Assembly (NCBI RefSeq): GCF_002343915.1
Contig: NZ_NETK01000001.1
Coordinates: 1,798,001-1,862,000, forward strand
Direction: 5' to 3'
Source of the DNA: Nannocystis exedens
Lineage (GTDB): Bacteria > Myxococcota_A > Polyangia > Nannocystales > Nannocystaceae
Length of the DNA: 64,000 nucleotides
Positions 17,175 to 25,482 of the stretch are shown here, one piece after another. The first letter of the stretch is position 1; the number at the start of each line of letters is the position of its first letter. Made by a program: the position numbers and the translations under genes. Below the pieces are notes generated by a model. That model ran no database searches. It had not been told where the DNA came from and saw only the letters and a program-made list of their open reading frames with translations.

Positions 17175-17642
17175 ATGAAGAGCCCGCCGGCCGGATGGCC
17201 CCGCATCTCCTCCTGCATCTTTTACGAAGACCCCGCCGCCGCCATCGACTGGCTGTGCCGCGCGTTCGGCTTCGAGGTCCGCCTCAAGGTCGAGGGCGAG
17301 AACGGCAGCATCGAGCACTCGGAGCTGGTGTTCGGCGAGGGCCTCATCATGGTCGGCGGCACCCAGCGGCGCGACCCGGGCCGCGAGGGCTACCAGCAGA
17401 AGCACATCAGCCCGCGCATGACCGACGGCGGCAACACCCAGACGCTGTGCGTCTACGTCGACGACGTCGACGCCCACTGCGCCCGCGCCCGCGCCGGCGG
17501 GGCCCAGGTGTTCCGCGAGCCCAGCACCGAGGACTACGGCGACGACTACTGGGCCGACCGCAGCTACGGCGCGCTCGACCCCGAGGGCCACCAGTGGTGG
17601 TTCATGCAGCGCGTGCGCGACCCGAGGCCGAGTGGCAGCTGA
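17175..17642 (+). CDS. VOC-superfamily (glyoxalase/bleomycin-resistance-like, PhnB-type) protein
   Basis: 155 residues, one VOC module pair: ISSCIFYEDPAAAIDWLCRAFGF at the start, SELVFGEGLIMVGG, LCVYVDDVDAHCARARAGGAQV in the middle and YGALDPEGHQWWFMQ at the end. Close in pattern to the PhnB/YerkE-like small VOC proteins often found with ArsR and AHSA1 genes. Substrate unknown. Start chosen at the ATG with GAAGGGAG upstream. Its stop overlaps the GTG start of the ArsR gene by 11 bases, so translation is coupled. Confidence 0.9.
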   Translation: MKSPPAGWPRISSCIFYEDPAAAIDWLCRAFGFEVRLKVEGENGSIEHSELVFGEGLIMVGGTQRRDPGREGYQQKHISPRMTDGGNTQTLCVYVDDVDAHCARARAGGAQVFREPSTEDYGDDYWADRSYGALDPEGHQWWFMQRVRDPRPSGS

Positions 17643-17973
17643 CCTCGACCGCACCCTCGCCGCGCTCGCCGACCCCACGCGCCGCGGGGTCGTCGACCTG
17701 CTGCGCCGCGCCCCTCGCCGCGCCAGCGAGATCGCCGAAGCGCTCGCCATGACCCGCCCGGCCATGAGCCGCCACCTCCGGGTGCTGCGCAAGGCCGGGC
17801 TGGTCCGCGAGGACGCCCAGGACGACGACGCCCGCGTCCGCGTGTACCGCCTCGAGCGCGCGCCGTTCGCCGACCTGCGCGGCTGGCTCGACGAGGTCGA
17901 GGAATTCTGGGGCGACCAACTGCAAGCATTCAAGGCCCACGCCGAGCGCAGGGCCCGCGGGAGGAAGGCATGA
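17632..17973 (+). CDS. ArsR-family winged-helix regulator
   Basis: 113 residues from a GTG that overlaps the preceding gene. [32 protein letters not shown] is the typical first half, and RPAMSRHLRVLRKAGLVRE is the recognition helix plus wing. No cysteine metal-site motif (such as ELCVCDL) is present, as expected of the non-metal branch that accompanies AHSA1/VOC genes. Likely an autorepressor of the three-gene operon, acting at or near 17135-17142. It overlaps the next gene by four bases. Confidence 0.93.
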   Translation: MAADLDRTLAALADPTRRGVVDLLRRAPRRASEIAEALAMTRPAMSRHLRVLRKAGLVREDAQDDDARVRVYRLERAPFADLRGWLDEVEEFWGDQLQAFKAHAERRARGRKA

Positions 17974-18479
17974 GCACGCAGCTCCGCGGCGACGCGGCCG
18001 ACGTGTCGGTGGCGGTGGCGGTGCCGCCCGCGCTGGCGTTCGAGATCTTCACCGAGGAGATCGATCAATGGTGGCGCCGCGGCAGCAAGTTCCGGGTGGC
18101 CGGCAAGCACCGCGGGTTCATCCGCATCGAGCCCGAGGTCGGCGGCCGCCTGTTCGAGTCGTTCACCACCGACGACGGCACCCGCGTGGTCGAGACCGGG
18201 CGCGTGCTGGTGTGGGAGCCGCCGACCCGCCTGGTGTTCGCCTGGCGCGCGGCCAACTTCGCCCCCGGCGAGTCCACCGAGGTCGAGGTCGAGTTCACGC
18301 CCAGCGGCGACGGCACCCTCGTCCGCGTCCAGCACCGCGGCTGGGCCGGCATCCGCCCCGATCACCCCGCCCGCCACGGCCAGCCCGTGCCCGCGTTCAT
18401 CCGCGGCATCGGCCTGTGGTGGGGCGAGCTGATGAGCTCGCTGCGCGAACACGCGGCCGCGCGCCCGCCCGCGCCTTGA
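17970..18479 (+). CDS. SRPBCC-fold (AHSA1/START-like) protein
   Basis: 169 residues. VSVAVAVPPALAFEIFTEEIDQWW is the start typical of the AHSA1/polyketide-cyclase-like SRPBCC fold. RIEPEVGGRLFESF, GRVLVWEPPTRLVFAWR and the long C-terminal helix (GIGLWWGELMSSLREHA) complete it. The fold binds small hydrophobic ligands; no reaction is known for this subgroup. Third gene of the operon with VOC and ArsR (ATGA-type overlap), a recurrent arrangement thought to respond to small-molecule stress. Confidence 0.9.
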   Translation: MSTQLRGDAADVSVAVAVPPALAFEIFTEEIDQWWRRGSKFRVAGKHRGFIRIEPEVGGRLFESFTTDDGTRVVETGRVLVWEPPTRLVFAWRAANFAPGESTEVEVEFTPSGDGTLVRVQHRGWAGIRPDHPARHGQPVPAFIRGIGLWWGELMSSLREHAAARPPAP

Positions 18480-18493
18480 GCTATCCTTCCCGC

Positions 18494-18991
18494 GTGCGCA
18501 CGCTCGCGGTCGTCCTCGTCGCCCTCGCCGGCTGCGCCCCCGAAGCCGCCGGCCCCACCGTGACCCCGCTGATCGCCCCCGCCGAGCCGGCCCCCGCCGC
18601 CCGGTCGCCCGACGAGGAACCTGCCCCTTCGGACATGACGCCCCCCGCCGCGGCCCCGGGCGGCGTCGAGCCGTCCGTCGGCGGTCCTCCAGGACAGGCC
18701 CCTTCGGACATGCCCGAAAAGACAGCGTCTTCGGGACATGCCCCCAAGGACCTGCCCGCCTACCTGCCGATCGGCCTGCCCGCCTGCGACGCGTACATCG
18801 CCCGCTACGCCGCCTGCGAGCCGCGGCTGAAGCCCGAGATCATGAGCGGCCGGCGCCGGGCCGCCGTCCACGAGGCCGGGTGGCTCAAGTACATGCACAC
18901 GGAGGTCAAGGATCCCGGCCTCGCCGACGCGTGCAAGCAAATGCTCGCGGAGCTGCGGACCGCCTGCGACGGCCCGGTCAAGTCGCCTTGA
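18494..18991 (+). CDS. small lipoprotein, function unknown
   Basis: 165 residues from the GTG at 18494, which gives the signal V(M)RTLAVVLVALAGC with Cys14. A Pro/Ala/Ser linker (~20-95) includes PSDM, APSDMP and SGHAPKDLP, encoded by DNA carrying the CCTTCGGACATG-type palindromes. The folded part is only ~70 residues (LPACDAYIARYAACEPRLKPE ... LADACKQMLAELRTAC), helical with four cysteines. This resembles small Cys-containing helical lipoproteins common in myxobacteria. It starts 14 bases after the AHSA1 gene and may be read through from it. Its 3' end overlaps the convergent SIMPL gene by 14 bases. Confidence 0.75.
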   Translation: MRTLAVVLVALAGCAPEAAGPTVTPLIAPAEPAPAARSPDEEPAPSDMTPPAAAPGGVEPSVGGPPGQAPSDMPEKTASSGHAPKDLPAYLPIGLPACDAYIARYAACEPRLKPEIMSGRRRAAVHEAGWLKYMHTEVKDPGLADACKQMLAELRTACDGPVKSP

Positions 18992-19628
18992 TCTCGTACA
19001 CCACGCGCACGCGCGAGGTGATCTCGACCCGCCCCGGGATGATCGGCGTGGCCGCCCCGATCTCGTCGGCCGCCGCGAAGTGGTAGTCGATCAGCGGCGG
19101 CGGGACCACCTCCATCACCTCCGCGACCAGCGGCCCGTCGAGCTTGGTCCCGAGCGCCTTGGCGACCGCGTGGATCTCGTCGATCGCCGCCTTGGTCGCC
19201 TGCGCCAGCCCCTCGCGCCGGTACTTCTTGTCGTCGGTGACCACGAAGCGCAGCCCGCCGGCGGTGTTGACCCCGGCCTTCACCCCGGCGTCGTAGACCG
19301 CCACCGCCCTGTCGATCGGCGCCGTCACCTGGATCACGTTGGTCGCGCGGTAGCCGACCAGGATCTCGGTCTGCGAGTCCTCGTCCCACTTCGTCACCGA
19401 CTCGAGCTGCAGGTCCGCGGTCTGGATCGCCGACTCGTCGATCTTCTGCTTCTTCACCGCCGCGATCACCTTCGCCATCTTCTCGGCGTTCTGCTGCACC
19501 GCCTCGGCCGGCTCCTCGGCCTGCGTGGTCACGCCGAGCCGCAGGACCGCGGCGTCCGGCTCCGCGCGCACGACGCTGTTCCCGATCGCCTCGATCATCT
19601 TCGTGTTCAAGAACTCTCGTGGTTGCAT
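18978..19628 (-). CDS. SIMPL (DUF541) domain protein
   Basis: 216 residues from the ATG at 19626-19628. The longer frame upstream has no coding character. NSVVRAEPDAAVLRLGVTTQAEEPAEAV is the start of the SIMPL domain, with VKKQKIDESAIQTADLQLESV, YRATNVIQVT and a long A..KA..I helix after it, all in the order of the family. Members such as E. coli YggE are periplasmic and linked to oxidative stress; this copy shows no signal peptide, so it may be cytosolic. Single gene, convergent with the small lipoprotein. Confidence 0.88.
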   Translation of the reverse strand: MQPREFLNTKMIEAIGNSVVRAEPDAAVLRLGVTTQAEEPAEAVQQNAEKMAKVIAAVKKQKIDESAIQTADLQLESVTKWDEDSQTEILVGYRATNVIQVTAPIDRAVAVYDAGVKAGVNTAGGLRFVVTDDKKYRREGLAQATKAAIDEIHAVAKALGTKLDGPLVAEVMEVVPPPLIDYHFAAADEIGAATPIIPGRVEITSRVRVVYEIKAT

Positions 19629-19812
19629 GAGTGGGAGCGTGGGACGTGCCCGCGCCGCCGGCGGGCGATCGGCGATTGAGCGCCGATCCTCGCGGCGCGC
19701 GGCGATGCCTCGGACATCGCCTGCAAACTGCGGACGGGGCGCCCTGGGCCGCGCGCAGCCACGCGCACGCGGATGGGCGCCAGCGCTCAGTCGGCCCCGG
19801 GGCCGGCGCGCC

Positions 19813-19845
19813 GGATGTCCCCCATGACATGTCCGTCGAGACATT
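19813..19845. repeat. ATGTCC/GACATGTCC repeat in a divergent intergenic region
   Basis: GGATGTCCCCCATGACATGTCC followed by GTCGAGACAT gives overlapping inverted copies of the GACATGTC motif. Unlike most other copies in the window it lies between divergent genes (SIMPL and esterase), so a terminator role fits less well here. Confidence 0.4.
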
Positions 19846-19913
19846 CACCAGAGCGCGGGCGCGCGAGCGCGCGGTCGGCTTGCACCGGCGGCGCGACCGA
19901 TCGATCGTGGGCC

Positions 19914-21602
19914 GTGCCCGCCCGCGCCCGCCCCCTGCTCCTCCTCGCCCTGCTCGGCGCCTGCCCCTCCGCCGCCGGCACCGCCACCGAGGACGGCGCC
20001 GGCTCGACGGGCAGCGCCACCGCGGGGGCCACCGGCGAGCCGACGGCGACCGCGAGCACCGACGACCCGACCGCCGCGGGCGGCTGCCCCGCGCCGCTGG
20101 CCGTGTGCGGCGACGTCTGCGTCGACCTCGCCCACGACCCGGCCCACTGCGGCGGCTGCGACCGGCCGTGCGACCGCGGGCTCGCCTGTCTCGAAGGCCA
20201 GTGCAGCGTCGCCTGCGGCCCCGGCTCGGTCGCGTGCGACGGCGCCTGCGTCGACCTCGACGTCGACCCGGCCCACTGCGGCGAGTGCGGCCGCGCCTGC
20301 GAGCCCGGCGTCGCCTGCGTCGCGGGCGCGTGCGCCCCGGCGTGCGCCCCTGCGCGGACCCTGTGCGGCGAGCAGTGCGTCGACGTCGGCAACGACGAGG
20401 CCCACTGCGGCGGCTGCGACGTCCCCTGTCCTTCGGGACAGCCGTGCGTCTACGGCGAGTGCGTCGGCGTCGGCCTCCACCACCTGCTGATCAGCGGCCA
20501 GAGCCTGTCGACCGGCTCGGGCTCGGTCGTCGTCAGCACCGAGCAGCCCTTCACCAACGTCTCGTTCAACACCGGCGTGCGGGCCGGCGGCGTCGACCTG
20601 ACCGGCTTCATCCCGCTGGTCGAGACCTGGAACGGCGGCGAGGGCGAGACCATCGCCTCGGGCGCCGCCAACCTCGTCAGCGAGCTCGAACAGGCCCGCG
20701 GCAGCGCCCACAAGATCCTCGCCTCGGCCCACGGCGTCGGCGGTCAGCCCTACGGCGCGCTCAAGAAGGGCACCGCGCCCTACGCCAACGGCCTGGCCCA
20801 GGTCACCGCCGGCGCGGCCCTGGCCGCCATGAGCGGCGAGGCCTACGCCGTGCGGGCGGTCGCCATCATCCACGGCGAGAGCGACCACCTCGGCGGCAAC
20901 CTGGCCTACGCCGACGACCTGCTGGCCTGGCAGAGCGACTACGAGGCCGACGTGCAGGCGATCACCGGCCAGCCCTACCCCGTGCCGCTGTTCCTGTGCC
21001 AGATGTCGAGCTGGACCATGTACGGCAGCAGCGTCTCGCGGATCCCCGGCGAGCAGCTGGCGGCCGCGCGGGCCCGGCCCGACCGGATCTTCGTCGTCGG
21101 GCCCAAGTACATGCTCCCCTACGTCGACGGCGTCCACCTCACCGGCGAGGGCTCGCGCTGGCTCGGCGAGTACTACGCCAAGGTCTACCGCGCCGTGCTG
21201 ATCGACGGCCTGCCGTGGCGCCCGCTGGCCCCGCGGGCGATCACCCGCGCCGGCGACCTCGTCACCCTCGAATTCGACGTGCCCGCCCCGCCGCTCGTGC
21301 TCGACGAGACGCTCGTCACCAACCCCGGCAACTACGGCTTCGAGTTCACCGACAGCAGCGGCGCCCCGCCGGCGATCACCGCGGTCGCGCTGACCGGGCC
21401 CACCACCGTCCAGCTCACCCTCGCCGCCGAGCCCGTCGGCGGCAACCAGCGCGTCCGCTACGCCGCCACCGGCACCCCGGGCGTGTGGGCCGGCCCGACC
21501 ACCGGCGCGCGCGGCAACCTGCGCGACTCCGACGCGACCGTCAGCCGCCACGGTTACAGCCTCCACAACTGGGCCGTCCACTTCGACGAACCCGTCCACT
21601 GA
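19914..21602 (+). CDS. lipoprotein with Stig1-like Cys repeats and a sialate-O-acetylesterase-type (SGNH) domain
   Basis: 562 residues from the GTG at 19914 (signal VPARARPLLLLALLGAC, Cys17). An in-frame ATG at 19773 exists but would bury the signal. After a short Thr/Ala linker come three repeats of the form C...CVDL..DPAHCG.C...C (residues ~60-180), as in myxobacterial Stig1-like proteins. The rest is an SGNH-type esterase domain with GQS at LLISGQSLS (nucleophile Ser), VAIIHGESDH, and DGVHLTGEG near the end (catalytic Asp/His), as in the SASA/CE6 acetyl-esterases. Likely a surface-anchored enzyme acting on acetylated polysaccharide. Confidence 0.85.
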   Translation: MPARARPLLLLALLGACPSAAGTATEDGAGSTGSATAGATGEPTATASTDDPTAAGGCPAPLAVCGDVCVDLAHDPAHCGGCDRPCDRGLACLEGQCSVACGPGSVACDGACVDLDVDPAHCGECGRACEPGVACVAGACAPACAPARTLCGEQCVDVGNDEAHCGGCDVPCPSGQPCVYGECVGVGLHHLLISGQSLSTGSGSVVVSTEQPFTNVSFNTGVRAGGVDLTGFIPLVETWNGGEGETIASGAANLVSELEQARGSAHKILASAHGVGGQPYGALKKGTAPYANGLAQVTAGAALAAMSGEAYAVRAVAIIHGESDHLGGNLAYADDLLAWQSDYEADVQAITGQPYPVPLFLCQMSSWTMYGSSVSRIPGEQLAAARARPDRIFVVGPKYMLPYVDGVHLTGEGSRWLGEYYAKVYRAVLIDGLPWRPLAPRAITRAGDLVTLEFDVPAPPLVLDETLVTNPGNYGFEFTDSSGAPPAITAVALTGPTTVQLTLAAEPVGGNQRVRYAATGTPGVWAGPTTGARGNLRDSDATVSRHGYSLHNWAVHFDEPVH

Positions 21603-21753
21603 AACCTGCGCAATCACCGCACTCACCCTGCGCAGATCGCTCACGACCTGGAATGCGGCCAGAACAGCGCCCCAGGCCCGTCTTTGGGGCCGAGTCCGGC
21701 GCGAGGGGTATGGCTCACCTTGCGCCGGTGCGCTCGCCGATCATGCCCCCCTC

Positions 21754-22530
21754 ATGCCCCGAGTCCTCATCGTCGACGACGAAGAGCCGTTGCGCGCCAG
21801 CCTCACCTACGCGCTCACGCGCGAGGGCTACAGCGTCACGACCGCCGAGGACGGCGCCAGCGCGCTCGAGCAGACGCGCACCCGTCGTCCGGACGTCGTC
21901 ATCCTCGACCTCATGCTGCCCGGCATCGACGGCATGGAGGTCTGCAGGCGGCTGCGGGCCGACTCGGACGTCCCGGTCGTCATGCTCACCGCGCGCGACC
22001 GCGGCCAGGACAAGATCGACGGCCTCACCGTCGGCGCCGACGACTACGTCACCAAGCCGTTCGACACCCCCGAGCTGATCGCCCGGATCGCCGCCGTGCT
22101 GCGGCGGCGGGCCAGCGCCCAGCGCCTGCTCGACGAGGATCGCCTGCTCGTCCAGCGCATGGAGGAGCTGCTGCGCCACGCCCCGATCCCGCGGATCGCC
22201 GCCCAGGAGCGGCCGCAGGCGCGCGGGCGCCTCGACGGCGGCCGCGTCGTCGTCGACCTCGACAGCGCCACCGTCCTGGTGCGCGGCCGGCCGATCGCCA
22301 CCTCCGCCGCCGAGTACGCGCTGCTGCGGCTCCTCCTCTCCTACCCCGGCCGCGTCGTCACCCGCACCGAGCTCATCGAGCGCACCTGGGGCCCCGGCGC
22401 GCCCGACGGCCACACCTTGCTCGCCGTCCACATCCGCTGCCTGCGCGAGAAGATCGAGGAGGACCCGGCGCAGCCGCGCCTCGTCATCACCGTCCCCGGG
22501 ATCGGCTTCCGCTACGACCTGCCGTCCTGA
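21754..22530 (+). CDS. OmpR-family response regulator
   Basis: 258 residues. Receiver domain 1-115 with acidic pocket Asp8/Asp9, phospho-acceptor Asp52 (VILDLMLPG), Thr79 and Lys101 (VTKPFD). A winged-helix DNA-binding domain follows at ~160-256 (EYALLRLLLSYPGRVVTRTELIERTWG, VHIRCLREKI). The ~40-residue linker (LLVQRMEELLRHAPIPRI) is longer than usual. It is followed after 18 bases by its probable sensor kinase, so the two form a two-component system; target genes are unknown. Confidence 0.96.
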   Translation: MPRVLIVDDEEPLRASLTYALTREGYSVTTAEDGASALEQTRTRRPDVVILDLMLPGIDGMEVCRRLRADSDVPVVMLTARDRGQDKIDGLTVGADDYVTKPFDTPELIARIAAVLRRRASAQRLLDEDRLLVQRMEELLRHAPIPRIAAQERPQARGRLDGGRVVVDLDSATVLVRGRPIATSAAEYALLRLLLSYPGRVVTRTELIERTWGPGAPDGHTLLAVHIRCLREKIEEDPAQPRLVITVPGIGFRYDLPS

Positions 22531-22548
22531 ACCTCGTCGAGGACCCCG

Positions 22549-23994
22549 ATGCCGGCCACCGCGCGCGCGCAGCCCCGCTTCGGGCGGCTCAACGTCCGCC
22601 AGCGGCTGTTCGTCACCACTCTCGGCCTGCTGGTACTGTGCGCCGGCGCGCTGGTGTCCGTCGTCTTGTGGTCGTTCGAGCGCTTCTACCTCGCCTCGGC
22701 CGGGGCCGACCTGGGGGCCCGCACGCACGCGATCGCCCAGACCGCCGGCGACCTGCTCGAGCAGGGCGACCTCGTCCGCCTGCGCGTCCTCGTCGAGCGC
22801 TACGGCGCCCCCGAGGACATCGCCTTGCGGGTGATCGCGCCCGACGGGCGGCTGCTCGCCACCTCGCAGCACGAGCCGGCCGAGAACGCGATCGTCTGGC
22901 CGGCCGTCCCGGGGATGGCCGAGGCGCTCGCCGGTCGGGCCGTCACCGGCATCGCCCCCGGCCTCATCGACGTCCAGGACCGCATCTATCACGCCGTCCC
23001 GATCGTCCGCGGCGACCGCCAGCTCGGCGTCGTCCGCATGTCGCGGTCGCTCGCCCAGCTGCAGGCGCACACGCGGGCGACCGTCGTCACCGTGCTCGCC
23101 GCCCTGGCCGTCATCCTCGTCGTCGGCGCCGGCTTCGTCGCCTGGTTCGCGCGCGGTTTGGCGCGGCCGATCCAGCAGATGCGCGACTTCGCGGTCGCGC
23201 TCGGCCGCGGCGAGTTCGGCACGCGCCTGGCGATCGCCCGCCCCGACGAGCTCGGCGAGCTCGCGGCCGAGCTCAACCGCATGGCCGAGCGGCTCGCCGC
23301 GCTCGAGGGCGAGCGGCGCAGCTTCCTCGCCAACGCCTCGCACGAGCTGCGCACCCCGGTCTCCAACCTGCACGTCACCTTGCAGGCGCTCGACGGCGGC
23401 GCCGGCGACGACCCCGAGCTGCGGACCCGGTTCGTGCGCACCGCCGTCGACGAGACCACCCGGCTGCGCACCCTGATCCAGGACCTCCTCGACCTCGGCC
23501 ACCTCGAGGCCGGCGCGACCCGGCTCGAGTGCGTCGACACCTCGCTGCGCGCCGTCCTCGAGCGGGCCACGCGGGCCATCGAGGGGCGCGCGCTCGACCG
23601 CCGCGTCTCGCTCGTCCTCGACCTCGACGAAGAGCTCACCGTCTGCATCGACCCCGAGCGGATCGCCCAGGCCCTGCTGTGCGTCCTCGACAACGCCCTC
23701 AAGTTCTCCCCGCGCGGCGGCGTCATCGAGGTCGTCGCGCGGCGCCACGGCGGTCGCGTCGAGATCGTCGTCCGCGACCAGGGCCCCGGCATCGCCGCCG
23801 CCGATCGCCCGCACGTGTTCGAACAGTTCTACACCGCCGACCCGGCCCGCCGGCGCGGCGGCTCCGGCCTCGGCCTGGCCATCGCCCGCCGGATCGTCGA
23901 CGCCCACGGCGGCACGATCCACGTCGACACCGCGCCGAGCCGCGGCGCCGCCCTCGTCATCACCCTGCCGCTCGCCGCCTCCTACCAGGGGTGA
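22549..23994 (+). CDS. membrane sensor histidine kinase
   Basis: 481 residues; GAGGA 7 bases before the ATG. Transmembrane helices at ~20-42 and ~177-201 enclose a periplasmic sensor of about 135 residues (dCache/PAS-like, with IALRVIAPDGRLLAT). HAMP domain ~200-255, HisKA with NASHELRTP (phospho-acceptor His265), and an ATPase domain with NALKFS (Asn382), DQGPGIA and GSGLGLAIARRIV. Orthodox class I kinase, partner of the preceding response regulator. Signal unknown. Confidence 0.96.
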   Translation: MPATARAQPRFGRLNVRQRLFVTTLGLLVLCAGALVSVVLWSFERFYLASAGADLGARTHAIAQTAGDLLEQGDLVRLRVLVERYGAPEDIALRVIAPDGRLLATSQHEPAENAIVWPAVPGMAEALAGRAVTGIAPGLIDVQDRIYHAVPIVRGDRQLGVVRMSRSLAQLQAHTRATVVTVLAALAVILVVGAGFVAWFARGLARPIQQMRDFAVALGRGEFGTRLAIARPDELGELAAELNRMAERLAALEGERRSFLANASHELRTPVSNLHVTLQALDGGAGDDPELRTRFVRTAVDETTRLRTLIQDLLDLGHLEAGATRLECVDTSLRAVLERATRAIEGRALDRRVSLVLDLDEELTVCIDPERIAQALLCVLDNALKFSPRGGVIEVVARRHGGRVEIVVRDQGPGIAAADRPHVFEQFYTADPARRRGGSGLGLAIARRIVDAHGGTIHVDTAPSRGAALVITLPLAASYQG

Positions 23995-24021
23995 TTCCTG
24001 GCGCGGGCCGCCGAGCACCTG

Positions 24022-24046
24022 CCTCGGGGACACCCCGCCCCCGAGG
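24022..24046. terminator. CCTCGGGG/CCCCGAGG hairpin after the histidine kinase
   Basis: Eight-base arms CCTCGGGG (24022-24029) and CCCCGAGG (24039-24046) lie 28 bases past the kinase stop. Very stable stem with no T-run; position suggests a terminator of the two-component operon. The bases after it (ACATG) continue into the palindrome family of this region. Confidence 0.45.
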
Positions 24047-24337
24047 ACATGCGGCGATCCGCCGCGACCGGCGCAGGACGGACGTTTGAAAGGACATGTC
24101 CCCCAGGACATGCATCGATCGGGTCGCGGCCGCGCCCAGCAGCCGATGTCCGACAGGTCAGGTCCCGGAGATCCTGCGACGGTCCCGCCCTGGGCCGCGG
24201 CGCCCCGGCGGCCGCGCGCGAGGCCGGGCTGATGCGAACCACATGCGCAATCGAGCATCGCGCTCGGCGCACGTCTCGTGCCCGCGGGCCCGAGTGCGCG
24301 GGAGGCATCCGATATGTCCCCGAGGACATGTGATGAT
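24047..24337. other. intergenic stretch with CATGTCC/GGACATG palindromes
   Basis: No gene seen. It carries CATGTCC (24095-24101) facing GGACATG (24106-24112), and ATATGTCCCCGAGGACATGT at 24313-24332, a nearly perfect 20-base palindrome. The stretch separates the two-component operon from genes read the other way, so it is a convergent intergenic region, like most sites of this family. Confidence 0.5.
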
Positions 24338-24516
24338 TCAGGCGCGCTCAGCGTCTTCGGCCGTCAGCCGCGGCAGCTCGCGCGGATGCCCGTCGTTCGC
24401 GTGGCGCACCGCCAGCTCCGGCGTCTCGCGCAGCAGCGTCGTCATCCGCTCGGCCGCCCGCCGACGAAGAGCCCGCGGCACAGGCGGATCCGGTCGTCGA
24501 GCAGGCGCGTGCTCAC
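24338..24516 (-). pseudogene. small frameshifted ORF coupled to the acetyltransferase gene
   Basis: A GTG overlaps the stop of the acetyltransferase gene (GTGA) and begins VSTRLLDDRIRLCRGLFVGG, which stops after 24 codons. One frame over, RAAERMTTLLRETPELAVRH continues to ...LPRLTAEDAERA and a stop at 24338. Joined by one frameshift near 24455 they make a ~59-residue protein with good codon bias. Family unknown. Alternatively only the 35-codon ATG frame at 24338-24445 is used. Confidence 0.4.
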
Positions 24517-25334
24517 GGCGACGGCACCAGCCCCGGGCCCGGTCGCACCAGCGCCACCTTGTGATAGACCAGCGCGAACCCCATGCGCGCCGCGTTGCGC
24601 TCGGTCGGGATCCCCGGGCGCGAATGGATGCACACCACCGCGCACCCGCGGGCCTGGGCTGCGCGCAGCCGCAGGGCGATCAGCGCTTGCTGGATCCCCC
24701 GCCCCCGGTAGGCGGCCCGCACCGACGTCCCGAGCAGCGCGCCCACTCCTTCGCCGACGTCGAGCGAGCCGCCGCCGACCGCGACCTCGCCGTCGAGCGC
24801 CAGGAACGACTCCGTGCGCGGCTGCACGACGATCCGGCGCGAGGCCGCCGCCAGCTCCTCCGGCACCGGCGAGCCCTCCGGGCGGAAGCCGCAGGTCGAC
24901 GCCTCGATGAACGCCTCGACCTGCGCCGCGTCCTGCGGATCGACGCGGACGAACGTGATCCCCGGCGGCCAGCCTTGCGCCGGCGCGAACGCTTCGCCGG
25001 GCGCCAGCGGCCGGGCCAGCACCGCCTCGAACTCGCGCAGCACGAACCCTCGCGCCGCCAGCCCGGCGAGCAGCGTCTCGTCGGCGAACGCGCTCACCTC
25101 GATCTTCGGCTCGATGCCGCGGCTGGCGTAGAACTCGATCAGGCGGTCGATCTCCGCCGCCTCGACCGGCCCGGCCAGCCCGAGCCCGCACGCCTGATTG
25201 GTCCACGAGCCGACGCCGCTGACCGACATGAAGCCGCCGCCGATCGGCTCCGACACCAGCGCGGCCGTGACCGTGCATTCCGCCTGCCGGCGCTCCTCGA
25301 GCGCGGCGATGTCTCTCGGCGTCAGGTTCGACAT
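24513..25334 (-). CDS. GNAT-family N-acetyltransferase
   Basis: 273 residues from the ATG at 25332-25334. The N-terminal half (~1-130) is a degenerate GNAT-like domain (GGGFMSVSGVGSWTNQACGLGL). The C-terminal half carries the acetyl-CoA site VRAAYRGRGIQQALIALRLRAAQARGCAVV (R/Q-x-x-G-x-G/A type) and the NAARMGF turn of the last strands. The arrangement matches two-domain GNATs of unknown substrate. It precedes the small frameshifted ORF, overlapping it by four bases. Confidence 0.9.
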   Translation of the reverse strand: MSNLTPRDIAALEERRQAECTVTAALVSEPIGGGFMSVSGVGSWTNQACGLGLAGPVEAAEIDRLIEFYASRGIEPKIEVSAFADETLLAGLAARGFVLREFEAVLARPLAPGEAFAPAQGWPPGITFVRVDPQDAAQVEAFIEASTCGFRPEGSPVPEELAAASRRIVVQPRTESFLALDGEVAVGGGSLDVGEGVGALLGTSVRAAYRGRGIQQALIALRLRAAQARGCAVVCIHSRPGIPTERNAARMGFALVYHKVALVRPGPGLVPSP

Positions 25335-25482
25335 GACTCGCGCGAGCTTACGCCAACTCGCCCCGCCGGCCAAGGCCGGCCCTGCGGCCTGTCTCTTCGG
25401 CCAGGCATCACCGTCGCGCCGAGCGCCTCATGGAGGACCATGAGGCGCGCGGCCACGCGAATCGCCGCCTCGCGGCGATCGG

